This document shows, piece after piece, positions 1 through 10,250 of a DNA stretch of 64,000 nt (the first letter of the stretch is position 1; every line of letters begins with the position of its first letter). The notes under the pieces were generated by a model. That model was not told the DNA's origin. It saw only the letters and a program-made list of their open reading frames with translations, and made no database searches. Origin of the DNA: Planococcus halocryophilus (lineage in GTDB: Bacteria; Bacillota; Bacilli; Bacillales_A; Planococcaceae); NCBI RefSeq assembly GCF_022489025.1, contig NZ_JAKVTG010000014.1, positions 22,911-86,910 on the forward strand. The letters run 5' to 3'. The position numbers were made by a program, and so were the translations under genes.

Positions 1-648
<648 letters not shown>

Positions 649-660
649 GGGGATTTTAAC

Positions 661-1791
661 ATGAAACGCATATGGTGGATTCCAATCAGTTTGTTGCTGT
701 TATCGGGATGTGTTCCTTCGAAAACAGATGAGAAAACAGAAGTAATAAATGAAAAAGAAGAAGTAGAAACGGCAATCATCCCGAGCATGCAATTGGATGA
801 TCAGTTTTACCGTACGCTTCTGCCATATAAAGCAAGTGCTACTAGAGGGAAAATCGTCAATCGTCTAAACTCTCGTTACGATATTGCTGAAACAGAAAAT
901 GGCTTGTTGCGCTTGTCGCAAAAGCAATTTTCACCGGATGATTATTATTTTCAAGAAGGCCAAAAAATTACTGATGAAGATGTAACTTCGTGGCTACGAC
1001 GTAAGAGTGAAGACAATCCAGCCGGATTGAATCTTCCGGATAAACGTACAGCAGAACAAAAAGAGGCGGGAGAACGTCCTCCTGCAGAAATATTGGCACA
1101 TGTTATTGAACAAAATTATTTAGTGAAAACTAATGAAGATACAATCCGTCTTGGTGGTATTTCAATCGGTCTTGCACTCAATTCATCTTACTCTGGTAGT
1201 GAAAACGGCATTTCCTACGAAGAAGAAATACCTCAAGCGCAACTAGAAAAAGAAGGAAAACGCATAGCTGATGAAATCGTTAAACGTTTGCGTGAAAAAG
1301 AAGGATTAGCTGATGTGCCAATAGTGGTAGGGCTTTTTAAACAAAATGCAGGTAGTTCGATGATTCCGAGCACTTATTTTTCATCAGGTGCCGCACCCGG
1401 TGGGAAAAAAAGCGTTGCTAGCTGGAACCCGATAAATGAAGATTATGTTTTATTCCCAACGTCCGGTAGCAATGATAGTTATCGAGATATTGATACTGCA
1501 TTCCGTAATTTCAAGCAAGATGTTGAAGTTTATTTTTCAAATTACACCAGTGTTATCGGCGTCGGCTTTTATCAAGAAAATGAATTAAAAGAGTTGAAAG
1601 TAGAGATTCCGATTCAATTTTATGGAGTATCAGAAGTGATTGGTTTTACGCAATATGTGACAGGTCTAGTAATGGAGCATTTTCCTGAAAATGTGTTAAT
1701 AGAAGTTAGCGTCACTTCAAGTAATGGTCCCGAAGCGTTAATTTTGAAAAAAGCAGGAGAAACGGAACCCTTTGTTCACATTTATGAATAA
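661..1791 (+). CDS. camS: CamS family sex pheromone lipoprotein
   Basis: Predicted 376-residue lipoprotein. It has a short basic-hydrophobic signal and a lipobox (LLSGC, Cys17), followed by a charged linker and a long extracytoplasmic domain. The family is named for enterococcal/staphylococcal cAM373, whose signal peptide is processed into a pheromone. The function of the mature lipoprotein is unknown, and its B. subtilis counterpart (yerH) also lies next to ligA. The ATG at 661 has a GGGGA ribosome site eight bases upstream. The position just after ligA suggests co-transcription. A strong terminator follows the gene. Confidence 0.9.
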   Translation: MKRIWWIPISLLLLSGCVPSKTDEKTEVINEKEEVETAIIPSMQLDDQFYRTLLPYKASATRGKIVNRLNSRYDIAETENGLLRLSQKQFSPDDYYFQEGQKITDEDVTSWLRRKSEDNPAGLNLPDKRTAEQKEAGERPPAEILAHVIEQNYLVKTNEDTIRLGGISIGLALNSSYSGSENGISYEEEIPQAQLEKEGKRIADEIVKRLREKEGLADVPIVVGLFKQNAGSSMIPSTYFSSGAAPGGKKSVASWNPINEDYVLFPTSGSNDSYRDIDTAFRNFKQDVEVYFSNYTSVIGVGFYQENELKELKVEIPIQFYGVSEVIGFTQYVTGLVMEHFPENVLIEVSVTSSNGPEALILKKAGETEPFVHIYE

Positions 1792-1802
1792 TCTCCATTG
1801 AA

Positions 1803-1841
1803 AATAGGGATAGCCATACGGCTGTCCCTATTCATTTTTTT
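1803..1841 (+). terminator. Rho-independent terminator after camS
   Basis: A 13-bp stem (1803-1815 with 1820-1832, one G-U pair) with a four-base loop is followed by seven T. It separates the ligA-camS transcript from gatCAB. Confidence 0.9.
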
Positions 1842-1848
1842 AGAAAAA

Positions 1849-1857
1849 TGGTATGAT
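1849..1857 (+). promoter_or_regulatory. Extended -10 promoter of gatCAB
   Basis: TGGTATGAT matches an extended -10 element (TGnTATaaT). It lies 37 bases before gatC and just downstream of the camS terminator. No good -35 box is visible, which is usual for extended -10 promoters. Confidence 0.55.
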
Positions 1858-1893
1858 ATAGCGTATGTTTACTGAATCCGGAGGTGTAAAGAA

Positions 1894-2184
1894 ATGGCGA
1901 AAATGACGAAAGAAGAAGTAATTGAAGTCGCACATTTGGCGAGACTCGCAATTACAGATGAAGAAGCAGAACATTTTGCAGATCAATTAGAAGCAATTAC
2001 GAATGCAATGGAATTGTTAAGTGAACTAGATACAGAAAATGTTGAACCAACGACGCATGTATTGCAGATGGTCAACGTATTGCGCGAAGATAAATCTATC
2101 CCTGGATTAGATCGTGACTTGGTTATGAAAAACGTAAAAGAACATGAAGGCGGACAAGTAAAAGTCCCAACAATTTTAGAGTAG
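1894..2184 (+). CDS. gatC: Asp-tRNA(Asn)/Glu-tRNA(Gln) amidotransferase subunit C
   Basis: The 96-residue protein has the typical GatC sequence: VAHLARLAI near the N terminus, a central [14 protein letters not shown] segment, and a VP.I C terminus. GatC wraps around GatA and stabilises the GatCAB complex, which converts mischarged Glu-tRNA(Gln), and Asp-tRNA(Asn) where it occurs, to the correct amide-tRNA in the cytoplasm. A GGAGGTG ribosome site precedes the ATG. It is the first gene of the gatC-gatA-gatB operon, in the order known from Bacillus. Confidence 0.97.
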   Translation: MAKMTKEEVIEVAHLARLAITDEEAEHFADQLEAITNAMELLSELDTENVEPTTHVLQMVNVLREDKSIPGLDRDLVMKNVKEHEGGQVKVPTILE

Positions 2185-2203
2185 TCGGAAGGAGGAACCA
2201 AAC

Positions 2204-3673
2204 ATGTCATTTGTAGAAAAAACAGCTGCACAATTGCAGGAAATGATACATACAAAAGAAACGACAATTGCGGAAATGACTGAAAAAGCATTCGAACGAA
2301 TTGAAGCGCTTGAGCCAAAAGTAGATGCATTTCTTGCGTTGAACAAAGAACGTGCCACAAAACTTGCAGCAGAAATGGATCAAGTGCCTTTTGCTGAACG
2401 AGGACCATTATTTGGTTTACCAATCGGAGTAAAAGACAATATCGTAACAGAAGGACTAGAAACAACGGCTTCTAGTCGTATTTTAGAAGGATTTAATCCC
2501 ATCTATAATGCAACTGTTGTGGATAAGTTGAGAGAAGCTGGAATGGTAACCGTCGGTAAATTGAACATGGATGAATTCGCAATGGGTTCTTCTAACGAAA
2601 ACTCGTATTACAAAAAAACGAAAAATCCATGGAATCTTGAAACTGTTCCAGGTGGCTCTTCTGGTGGCTCTGCTGCTGCAGTTGCAGCTGGAGAAGTTCC
2701 ATTTTCACTAGGTTCAGATACGGGTGGTTCGATTCGTCAGCCTGCTGCTTTTTGTGGTGTTGTGGGGATGAAGCCAACTTACGGACGAGTTTCTCGTTTT
2801 GGGTTGATCGCTTATGCTTCTTCATTAGATCAAATTGGTCCAATTACAAGAACAGTAAAAGACAATGCATTGTTATTAAATGCGATTTCTGGATATGACG
2901 ACAAAGATTCAACGTCTGCAAATGTGGAAGTCCCAGATTTTACAGCAGCATTGACGGGTGATATTACAGGCATGCGCATCGGTGTTCCAAAAGAATATTT
3001 TGCTGAAGGTGTTGGCGAAGCAGCAAAACAAGCTGTTCTTGATGCTTTGAAAGTGCTTGAAGAACGAGGCGCAATTTGTGAAGAAATTTCACTGCCTCAT
3101 TCAAAATACGCATTAGCAACTTATTACATTCTTGCTTCTTCTGAAGCTTCATCTAACCTGTCACGTTTCGATGGCATTCGTTATGGCTACCGCACAGAAA
3201 AAGCAGGAAGTCTTCTTGAGTTTTACATGAATACGCGCTCTGAAGGATTTGGTGATGAAGTAAAACGCCGCATCATGCTGGGAACGTATGCACTAAGCTC
3301 AGGTTATTACGATGCTTACTACAAAAAAGCACAAAAAGTTCGTACATTGATCAAAAAAGACTTTGATGATGCATTTGAAAAATATGATGTCATCGTTGGT
3401 CCAACAACGCCAACACCAGCATTTAAAATTGGTGAAATCATTGACGATCCATTAACAATGTATGCAAACGATATTTTAACAATTCCAGTAAACTTAGCAG
3501 GTGTACCAGCCATTTCAATACCTTGTGGATTTGAAAATGGTCTACCATTAGGCTTGCAAATTATCGGTAAACACTTCGACGAAGAAACCGTTTATCGTGT
3601 TGCAGATGTATATGAACAAGCAACAGATTTCCATAAAAAAACTCCTCAAACATGGGAGGGAGCAGCACAATGA
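2204..3673 (+). CDS. gatA: Asp-tRNA(Asn)/Glu-tRNA(Gln) amidotransferase subunit A
   Basis: The protein has 489 residues, normal for GatA. It belongs to the amidase-signature family and releases ammonia from glutamine (or asparagine) for GatB. The Ser-cisSer-Lys triad is readable: Lys77 in [10 protein letters not shown], Ser152 in the [15 protein letters not shown] loop, and Ser176 in [23 protein letters not shown] ribosome site precedes the ATG. The last codons overlap gatB by four bases (ATGA), implying translational coupling. Confidence 0.98.
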   Translation: MSFVEKTAAQLQEMIHTKETTIAEMTEKAFERIEALEPKVDAFLALNKERATKLAAEMDQVPFAERGPLFGLPIGVKDNIVTEGLETTASSRILEGFNPIYNATVVDKLREAGMVTVGKLNMDEFAMGSSNENSYYKKTKNPWNLETVPGGSSGGSAAAVAAGEVPFSLGSDTGGSIRQPAAFCGVVGMKPTYGRVSRFGLIAYASSLDQIGPITRTVKDNALLLNAISGYDDKDSTSANVEVPDFTAALTGDITGMRIGVPKEYFAEGVGEAAKQAVLDALKVLEERGAICEEISLPHSKYALATYYILASSEASSNLSRFDGIRYGYRTEKAGSLLEFYMNTRSEGFGDEVKRRIMLGTYALSSGYYDAYYKKAQKVRTLIKKDFDDAFEKYDVIVGPTTPTPAFKIGEIIDDPLTMYANDILTIPVNLAGVPAISIPCGFENGLPLGLQIIGKHFDEETVYRVADVYEQATDFHKKTPQTWEGAAQ

Positions 3674-5100
3674 ATTTTGAAACAATCATTGGACTTGAAG
3701 TCCACGTAGAATTAAAAACAGAATCGAAAATGTTCTCTCCAGCACCGGCTCATTTTGGTGCGGAACCAAATACCAATACAAATGTCATCGACCTTGGCTA
3801 TCCAGGCGTATTGCCAGTAGTAAATAAAACTGCTGTGGACTGGGCAATGAGAGCAGCACTTGCATTAAACTGTGAAATTACGCGCCACACGAAATTTGAC
3901 CGTAAAAACTACTTCTATCCGGATAACCCGAAAGCTTATCAAATTTCGCAATTTGATCAGCCAATCGGTGAACATGGTTGGATTGAAATCGAAGTAAAAG
4001 GTGAGAAAAAACGCATCGGAATAACGCGTCTTCATATGGAAGAAGATGCTGGGAAATTGACGCATACAGGAAATGGTCATTCATTGGTCGACTTTAACCG
4101 CCAAGGAACACCGTTAATCGAAATCGTGTCTGAACCAGATATTCGTACAGCTGATGAAGCTTACGCTTACCTTGAAAAAATCAAAGCAATTATCCAATAC
4201 ACAGGCGTTTCTGATGTCCGTATGGAAGAAGGATCATTGCGTTGTGACGCGAACATTTCGCTTCGTCCGTTTGGTCAAGAACAATTCGGTACAAAGACCG
4301 AATTGAAAAACTTGAATTCTTTCAACTTTGTTCGTAAAGGCATTGAGCACGAACAAGTTCGTCAAGAGCAAGTGTTATTGTCAGGTGGCATCATCGAGCA
4401 AGAAACACGTCGTTATGACGAATCAACAGGTAAAACATTGTTGATGCGTATTAAAGAAGGATCTGACGATTACCGTTACTTCCCAGAGCCAGATTTAGTC
4501 GACATTGTGATTGATGATGCTTGGCTTGAGCGTGTCCGTTCTGAAATTCCAGAATTGCCGGATGCAAGAAAAGCTCGTTACGTATCAGAGCTTGGCTTGT
4601 CTTCTTATGACGCGATGGTTCTAACTTTGGCAAAACCAATTTCTGATTTCTTCGAAGCAACGGTTGCTGGTGGTGCTGATGCTAAACTTGCTTCTAACTG
4701 GTTGATGGGAGAAGTTTCAGCTTATTTAAATGCTGAGCAAAAAGAACTTTCAGATACAGCATTAACTCCTGAAGGTTTGACTGGTATGATCAAATTGATT
4801 TCAGATGGTACGATTTCGTCTAAAATCGCGAAGAAAGTCTTTAAAGAATTGATCGAAAAAGGCGGCGACGCAAACGATATCGTCAAAGCTAAAGGACTTG
4901 TTCAGATTTCTGATGAAAACACATTGCGTGAATTTGTCACAGCAGCTCTTGATAATAATCCACAATCGATTGAAGACTTTAAAAACGGTAAAGATCGCGC
5001 GATTGGTTTCCTTGTTGGGCAAATTATGAAGCAAACAAAAGGGCAGGCAAATCCGCCATTGCTTAATAAAATTCTTCTTGAAGAAATTGCAAAACGATAA
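3670..5100 (+). CDS. gatB: Asp-tRNA(Asn)/Glu-tRNA(Gln) amidotransferase subunit B
   Basis: The 476-residue kinase/transferase subunit phosphorylates the mischarged tRNA carboxylate and transfers ammonia to it. Visible family segments include [13 protein letters not shown] at the start, [25 protein letters not shown] and [13 protein letters not shown]. The C terminus has the YqeY-like tail ([11 protein letters not shown]). I chose ATG 3670 over an in-frame ATG at 3652, because the upstream one is itself part of the GGGAGGG ribosome site and the 3670 start overlaps the gatA stop. It is the last gene of the operon. Confidence 0.98.
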   Translation: MNFETIIGLEVHVELKTESKMFSPAPAHFGAEPNTNTNVIDLGYPGVLPVVNKTAVDWAMRAALALNCEITRHTKFDRKNYFYPDNPKAYQISQFDQPIGEHGWIEIEVKGEKKRIGITRLHMEEDAGKLTHTGNGHSLVDFNRQGTPLIEIVSEPDIRTADEAYAYLEKIKAIIQYTGVSDVRMEEGSLRCDANISLRPFGQEQFGTKTELKNLNSFNFVRKGIEHEQVRQEQVLLSGGIIEQETRRYDESTGKTLLMRIKEGSDDYRYFPEPDLVDIVIDDAWLERVRSEIPELPDARKARYVSELGLSSYDAMVLTLAKPISDFFEATVAGGADAKLASNWLMGEVSAYLNAEQKELSDTALTPEGLTGMIKLISDGTISSKIAKKVFKELIEKGGDANDIVKAKGLVQISDENTLREFVTAALDNNPQSIEDFKNGKDRAIGFLVGQIMKQTKGQANPPLLNKILLEEIAKR

Positions 5101-5123
5101 TATACAGTAAAATAGTGTGAAAG

Positions 5124-5151
5124 GGTGGTCCGTTATGGGCCATCTTTTTTT
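5124..5151 (+). terminator. Terminator of the gatCAB operon
   Basis: An 8-bp stem with two G-U pairs (5124-5131 with 5137-5144) and a five-base loop is followed by seven T. Confidence 0.75.
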
Positions 5152-5180
5152 ATGGATTGTAGAGAAAGTGATGAGTAATC

Positions 5181-5270
5181 GCACCGACCGCTTTGGGCAT
5201 AGCTCCCGCAAGAAGCCAGGGGAGGAGCGCCTGTCTTCTCGCATCGCTTAGCCCGTGAACGCGGCGGTGC
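5181..5270. repeat. GC-rich imperfect palindrome, probable dispersed intergenic repeat
   Basis: The 90-base element folds almost completely on itself. Its outer arms are 5181-5191 and 5261-5270 (10 bp, one bulged A). A GGGC/GCCC pair lies at 5195-5198 and 5251-5254, and an inner arm pairs 5211-5220 with 5230-5239. It is clearly more GC-rich than its AT-rich surroundings. Its look, a boundary hairpin in an otherwise empty gap, matches GC-rich repeats I remember from Bacillaceae and Planococcaceae intergenic DNA, but no second copy is in this window. The rest of the 5101-5603 gap holds the gatB terminator and AT-rich DNA (5275-5585) in which I recognise nothing. Confidence 0.6.
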
Positions 5271-5603
5271 TGGTGAGTGGATGTAATAGCGTCGAGTAGT
5301 TTTAGTTAGTTGAGTTTATTAGTTAATTAATGGAACTAAATTAGAGTTTATATCGTCTTTTAAGTGAGTATAGAGCGTTGTCTTTTATGGATATAGAGGT
5401 TGCTGTAAAGGCCATTTCTGCATCTCAGCCTTGAACACTTTGCCACATAACAGTAAACTGGTATTAAAGACGAATTTAGGCCAATAGAATGTGCTTTAAT
5501 AATCAGTGACTGTACCTATACAACTAATTTTAAGTGAGGTAATTTCTGCTTTTAAGAAGGAACTTAACTTAGTGGCAAAGTAGGGAAAGGGAGGCGTGAT
5601 GGT

Positions 5604-6173
5604 ATGATGACGGAGCAGCAATACTTTGAAAAAGGCATTAGTTTGGAAAGCTATATGGCTCAAATGGAATCGAATCAACATAAATCTTATAGCATCTATG
5701 AAAAGTTTGAGCTACCGAAAGATCCGGAATTCCTGGCTTTACTAAAAGATAAAAAGCCACACGTATTAGTAATCACAGAAGACTGGAGCGGTGATGCAAT
5801 GATGAGCAATGCAATTTTGCGGAAAATTGCTGATGCAGCTGATCTGGATGTACATTGCATATATCGTGATGATAATTTGGAATTGATGGATCGTTACTTA
5901 ACGAACGGTGAACGATTAATTCCGAAATACATTGTGCTCTCTGAAAATGGAGATGTTCTTGGTGAGTGGGGACCAAGAGCTCCAAAAGTGCAGGAGTTTG
6001 TAGATAAGAAGAAATCAGTTCTTCCTGAAAAAGAAGATCCGCAATACAAATTGCATGTGAAAACGGTAACTGGTGAAATTTTAGATGGTTTTGTATATAA
6101 CGATGATTTTTGGCATGTAGTGTATGAAGAATTACGTCAAGTATTCCAAACAGCCTTAACGTCAAGAGAATGA
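5604..6173 (+). CDS. Thioredoxin-fold family protein without the active-site cysteines
   Basis: The 189-residue protein has a thioredoxin-like core: HVLVITEDWSGDAMMSNAILRKIAD for the active-site strand and helix, then YIVLSENGDVLGEWGPR for the cis-Pro/sheet region. Related proteins carry W-C-G-D at the redox position; here it reads DWSGDA and no cysteine replaces it there, so a classical disulfide activity is unlikely. The ribosome site GGGAGG at 5589-5594 supports ATG 5604; 5607 is an alternative ATG. It stands alone between gatB and dagK. A role in redox or stress would be a guess. Confidence 0.75.
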   Translation: MMTEQQYFEKGISLESYMAQMESNQHKSYSIYEKFELPKDPEFLALLKDKKPHVLVITEDWSGDAMMSNAILRKIADAADLDVHCIYRDDNLELMDRYLTNGERLIPKYIVLSENGDVLGEWGPRAPKVQEFVDKKKSVLPEKEDPQYKLHVKTVTGEILDGFVYNDDFWHVVYEELRQVFQTALTSRE

Positions 6174-6258
6174 TCAAGTTACCACAAAATCTAAAAGTAT
6201 TTGATTAAAGACATGTGTTGTGTTCATTTTTACAGAAAGTCCAGAAAGGCTGAATCCT

Positions 6259-7173
6259 ATGAAACGTGCACGTATAATTTACAATCCCACTTCTGGTCGC
6301 GAGTTATTTCGCAAGCACTTGCCAGAAGTTTTAGAGAAAATGGAGAGAGCGGGGTATGAAACTTCCTGCCACGCAACTACTTCTGAAGGGGATGCTATTC
6401 AAGCGGCTGCTCATGCAGTAGAGCGGAATTTCGATTTAGTAATAGCTGTTGGTGGAGACGGGACATTAAATGAAGTTGTTTCAGGAATTGCTAAGTTTGA
6501 GAATCGTCCAAAAGTCGGACTGATTCCAATGGGAACTACTAATGATTTTGCCCGCGCGGTTCATATTCCGCGAGACATTACAAAAGCTGTAGATATTATT
6601 CTTAAAGGAGATTCTATTCCTGTAGATATTGGGTTAATGAATGACGATCGTTATTTTATCAATATTGCAGGAGGTGGCAGACTCACAGAGTTAACTTATG
6701 AAGTACCGAGTAAATTGAAAACGGTCCTTGGTCAAATGGCTTATTACTTAAAAGGAATTGAAATGTTGCCTTCGATTCGTTCTTCACGTGTACGCATTGA
6801 ATACGATGGACAAGTTTTTGATGATAGTGCGATGATGTTTTTAATCGGCTTAACCAATTCTGTGGGTGGCTTTGAAAAACTTGCGCCAGATGCCAGTATT
6901 AATGATGGGAAGTTTACGTTGTTAATTTTAAAAGAGCTGAACATGGCTGAATTTATTCGCGTTGCTTCTTTAGCGTTACGTGGTGAGCACTTGTCAGACC
7001 CTCACGTAATTTATGCCAAGGCAAGTGAAATTAAAGTAACAACAGAAGAGCGGGTACTGTTGAATTTAGACGGTGAATATGGCGGGGTGTTACCAGCTAC
7101 ATTTAAAAACTTGGCTAATCATATTGAAATATACGTTCCAATAGATTCGTTAAATGAAAAAGACCGTAAATAA
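6259..7173 (+). CDS. dagK: Diacylglycerol kinase (DgkB/DagK)
   Basis: The 304-residue lipid kinase phosphorylates diacylglycerol to phosphatidic acid at the inner face of the membrane, recycling the diacylglycerol released in lipoteichoic acid synthesis. Motifs include IIYNPTSGRE at the N terminus, the nucleotide-binding VGGDGTLNEVVSG, IPMGTTNDFARA, and the C-terminal LNLDGEYGG. It closely matches B. subtilis DgkB (yerQ) as I recall it. The open frame runs back to 6220, but ATG 6259 fits the family N terminus and has an AAAGG site. The yerQ-yefA order of Bacillus is here split by the NUDIX and cyd genes. Confidence 0.95.
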   Translation: MKRARIIYNPTSGRELFRKHLPEVLEKMERAGYETSCHATTSEGDAIQAAAHAVERNFDLVIAVGGDGTLNEVVSGIAKFENRPKVGLIPMGTTNDFARAVHIPRDITKAVDIILKGDSIPVDIGLMNDDRYFINIAGGGRLTELTYEVPSKLKTVLGQMAYYLKGIEMLPSIRSSRVRIEYDGQVFDDSAMMFLIGLTNSVGGFEKLAPDASINDGKFTLLILKELNMAEFIRVASLALRGEHLSDPHVIYAKASEIKVTTEERVLLNLDGEYGGVLPATFKNLANHIEIYVPIDSLNEKDRK

Positions 7174-7185
7174 AAAAACGCAAAC

Positions 7186-7229
7186 AAAAAGTTGGAACCC
7201 TTTATTTTCTCTGGGTTCCAACTTTTTTT
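7186..7229. terminator. Bidirectional terminator between dagK and the NUDIX gene
   Basis: A long A/T-flanked stem (7186-7200 with 7213-7227, loop of 12) has T runs on both strands and lies between convergent genes. Confidence 0.9.
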
Positions 7230-7233
7230 GTGC

Positions 7234-7662
7234 TTAAAGCAACTCGATTGCTTTATCTTGTTCTGCAGCAAGTTGCGGTAAGTTATTGAGTGATTCCCAG
7301 CGGAACAATAACGTCATGCCGTTATCGCGACCATGACTTTTGATCACATGTTCAAATTGTTCAACAGGTTCACCCGTGTATTCAAATTGAAAAATGTTAC
7401 GTTCGTACGCTTTATCCTGATAATCAGGGTAATATGTGTACTTATGAATTTTCCCTACAAAGTCAAGTACCTCGCGTGGTAAACCCGTTTCTTCCTTAAC
7501 TTCTCTATATAGTGCGTCGATTAGCAGTTCACCGTCTTCAATGGTACCACCTGGTACTTGTAAGCCAACTTCTGGTTCCCCTTTGTATTCAAATACAAGC
7601 AACTCGCGATTTTCTTCATCGCCTCTTGTGATGTACGCAAATACTTTCCGTTTTGTTCTCAT
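7234..7662 (-). CDS. NUDIX hydrolase
   Basis: The 142-residue protein contains a complete Nudix box, GX5EX7REUXEEXGU, at residues 39-61 (G39, E45, R53-E54, E57-E58, G60). The glutamates bind the divalent metal that hydrolyses a nucleoside diphosphate linked to another group. The substrate cannot be read from the sequence. It converges on dagK and diverges from cydA, so it is probably a single-gene transcript. ATG 7662 is followed by a basic N-terminal beta strand typical of the fold. Confidence 0.92.
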   Translation of the reverse strand: MRTKRKVFAYITRGDEENRELLVFEYKGEPEVGLQVPGGTIEDGELLIDALYREVKEETGLPREVLDFVGKIHKYTYYPDYQDKAYERNIFQFEYTGEPVEQFEHVIKSHGRDNGMTLLFRWESLNNLPQLAAEQDKAIELL

Positions 7663-7864
7663 GATGCATCACCCTTTTTTATTTGTTATATTTAGAATAC
7701 TAAAAATTGAGAAAAATTTCAATTCTTTTCGTTTTATGTTTGTCACAGCTTATTCAAAGTTTGCTCTGAAAGCAAGGCTTGGGAAGCGTTTTGGAAAGTC
7801 GGTTTGATGTACAATAGGACTATAGAAACTATGAATCTAGTATTTATAAAAGGAGACGAGTAGA

Positions 7865-9211
7865 GTGGAATTTCAAGATCCAGCTTTTCTGAGTCGTATT
7901 CTAACGCTTTTAACTTTATCGTTCCACATCCTTTACGCTACGATAGGCGTAGGGGTCCCGCTGATGATTATGATTGCTCAATGGGTAGGGATTAAGAAAC
8001 AAGATGAACATTATATTTTGATGGCCCGTCGCTGGGCGAGAGGGTTTGTCATAACCGTCGCAGTAGGAGTTGTAACAGGAACCGCTATTGGTTTGCAGCT
8101 GTCACTATTATGGCCGAATTTCATGCAATTGGCAGGGAACGTAATTGCATTGCCATTGTTTATGGAAGTTTTCGCATTTTTCTTTGAAGCTATTTTTCTA
8201 GGAATTTATCTTTACACGTGGGACCGTTTTGAAGATCAGCGAAAGCATTTCTTATTCCTTATTCCGGTTGCACTTGGTGCAGCAGCATCGTCGGTATTTA
8301 TTACAATCGTCAATGCTTTTATGAACCAGCCACAAGGATTTGAAATACTAGATGGCGAAATGGTTAATATTAGTCCTTTGCTGGCAATGTTTAGTCCAGC
8401 TGTACCCACAAAAGTAGCGCACGTAATGGCTACGGCATTTATGACTAGTGCTTTTGTGTTGGCCTCTATCGCAGCGGTTCGGTTGTTGCGTGGGTCGAAT
8501 CATATTTACCATAAAAAAGCATTGTTCTTAACAATGAAACTAGGACTTGTATTCGCTATTGCGACAGCATTAATTGGTGACTTTTCTGGTAAGTATTTGG
8601 CTGAATACCAACCCGAAAAATTGGCAGCTGCAGAATGGCATTTTGAAACAGAAGAAGAGGCAGGTTTGATTCTTTTTGGGATTCTAGACGGAGAAGAAGC
8701 GAAATATGCTATTAAAATTCCGTATGCGTTAAGTATTCTAGCCCATAGCAATCCATTTACAGAAGTGAAGGGGCTTAATGAATTCCCAGAAGACGAAAGG
8801 CCACCATTATGGATTCATTATCTTTTCGATACGATGGTGATGATTGGTATGTGGTTAGCGTTCTTCTCCTTTGTGTATGTTGTAGCAGTATGGCGCAATT
8901 GGACGTTTATTCGCGCGAAATGGTTCCAGTGGCTACTCATTGCCGGAGGGCCATTAGCGCTTATCGCAATTGAAGCAGGATGGTGGTTTACAGAAGTAGG
9001 ACGCCAGCCTTGGGTGCTACGAGGATACATGACAGTCGATCAAGCAGCGACAACAAGTGGTCAAGTTGATTTAATGATTATCTTGTTTGCAGGCTTGTAT
9101 CTAATTTTAGGTATTGGTACTGCTGTTGTCTTGACGAGAATGTACAAACGCAACCCAGTTGAAATAGAATTAGCAGAAAGAGAAAATAGCAAAGGCGGTG
9201 ACAAGAAATGA
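7865..9211 (+). CDS. cydA: Cytochrome bd-type menaquinol oxidase subunit I
   Basis: The 448-residue membrane protein oxidises menaquinol and reduces oxygen to water. Key residues sit where expected: His21 (heme b595/d ligand region), Glu101 and Glu108 in FMEVFAFFFEAIFLG, His186 (heme b558), Lys252 and Glu257 of the quinol-binding Q loop, Met324/326 in FDTMVMIGMW, and GRQPW at 379-383. The Q loop is short, as in the Geobacillus and B. subtilis YthA type. It starts with GTG, ten bases after AAAGGAG. Its stop overlaps cydB by four bases. Confidence 0.96.
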   Translation: MEFQDPAFLSRILTLLTLSFHILYATIGVGVPLMIMIAQWVGIKKQDEHYILMARRWARGFVITVAVGVVTGTAIGLQLSLLWPNFMQLAGNVIALPLFMEVFAFFFEAIFLGIYLYTWDRFEDQRKHFLFLIPVALGAAASSVFITIVNAFMNQPQGFEILDGEMVNISPLLAMFSPAVPTKVAHVMATAFMTSAFVLASIAAVRLLRGSNHIYHKKALFLTMKLGLVFAIATALIGDFSGKYLAEYQPEKLAAAEWHFETEEEAGLILFGILDGEEAKYAIKIPYALSILAHSNPFTEVKGLNEFPEDERPPLWIHYLFDTMVMIGMWLAFFSFVYVVAVWRNWTFIRAKWFQWLLIAGGPLALIAIEAGWWFTEVGRQPWVLRGYMTVDQAATTSGQVDLMIILFAGLYLILGIGTAVVLTRMYKRNPVEIELAERENSKGGDKK

Positions 9212-10236
9212 CTTTAGAAATTATCGGAATTTCTGTACTGTGGTTGTTTCTGTTTCTGTATGTCATAGTGGCGTCAATTGATTTTGGCGCTGGTTTCTTT
9301 AATGCCTATAGTTCTTTTGTTGGCAAACAACATATTCTAACTGGAGTAATCCAGCGATACTTGTCGCCGGTCTGGGAAGTGACCAATGTGTTTTTTGTGT
9401 TCTTCTTTGTCGGAGTCATCGGGTTTTTCCCGCAGACCGCTTTTTACTACGGAACAACTTTATTAGTGCCGGCAAGTATTGCGTTAATTCTGTTGGCGAT
9501 TCGCGGTTCCTATTACGCGTTTGCGACTTACGGAGCTAAAATCAATCATCGAGGCTATATATATATGTATGGTTTGTCAGGATTATTGCTTCCGGCTGCG
9601 TTGTCCCCTGTGTTGGCAATGTCTGAAGGCGGTTTTATCCAATTAGACAATGGGCAACCTTATTTAGATTACTGGGCATTGTTCTCAAGTCCGTTAATGT
9701 GGAGTATTGTCGTATTGAGTTTAACAGCGGTGCTTTATATTTCAGCAGTATTTTTAACGTGGTATTCTTCAAAAGCTGGAGATGCTAAAGCAACTGATTT
9801 AATGCGTAAATATGCGCTTGTTTGGGCAGCGCCAGCAATGGTTACAGCAGCCGGTATTATATACGAATTGCGTGGTCATAATCCGGAACATTATACGCGT
9901 ATTCTTGATTTGTGGTGGGTGTTCGCTGTATCGTTCTTATTATTTGCTGGAACGGTTTATCTAATTTGGAAAAAACGTCATTACGGCTGGGCTTTCATTT
10001 TATTGGTGGGGCAGTTCTTCACGGCATTCTTCGCGTATGGAGCTTCACATTATCCATATTTGCTTTATCCGTATTTAACGATTTACGATAGCTTTACAAA
10101 TGAGGCCATGGCAATTGCATTGATCATTGCTTTTATTGCAGGTTTGTTCCTGTTATTGCCATCGCTATATTTATTGTTCCGTCTATTCTTGTTTGATAAG
10201 GATTATGTCGAAGGCAAATCGGATTATCACGCATAA
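9208..10236 (+). CDS. cydB: Cytochrome bd-type menaquinol oxidase subunit II
   Basis: The 342-residue integral membrane subunit has about eight or nine hydrophobic helices. The N-terminal SIDFGAGFFNAYSSF segment corresponds to the conserved FDLG/FG region of CydB near the first helix. It pairs with CydA to build the oxidase and does not itself bind heme. The gene is translationally coupled to cydA (ATGA at 9208-9211) and is followed after 14 bases by the small cydS gene. The length matches what I recall for Geobacillus CbdB/CydB. Confidence 0.94.
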   Translation: MTLEIIGISVLWLFLFLYVIVASIDFGAGFFNAYSSFVGKQHILTGVIQRYLSPVWEVTNVFFVFFFVGVIGFFPQTAFYYGTTLLVPASIALILLAIRGSYYAFATYGAKINHRGYIYMYGLSGLLLPAALSPVLAMSEGGFIQLDNGQPYLDYWALFSSPLMWSIVVLSLTAVLYISAVFLTWYSSKAGDAKATDLMRKYALVWAAPAMVTAAGIIYELRGHNPEHYTRILDLWWVFAVSFLLFAGTVYLIWKKRHYGWAFILLVGQFFTAFFAYGASHYPYLLYPYLTIYDSFTNEAMAIALIIAFIAGLFLLLPSLYLLFRLFLFDKDYVEGKSDYHA

Positions 10237-10250
10237 AGGAGGCACTATTC

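Noticed and set aside
7707..7722. TTGAG-AAAAA-TTTCAA as a Rex site upstream of cydA
   Set aside because: The symmetry is imperfect and the site lies about 150 bases before cydA. It does not match the Rex consensus (TTGTGAA...TTCACAA) well enough.
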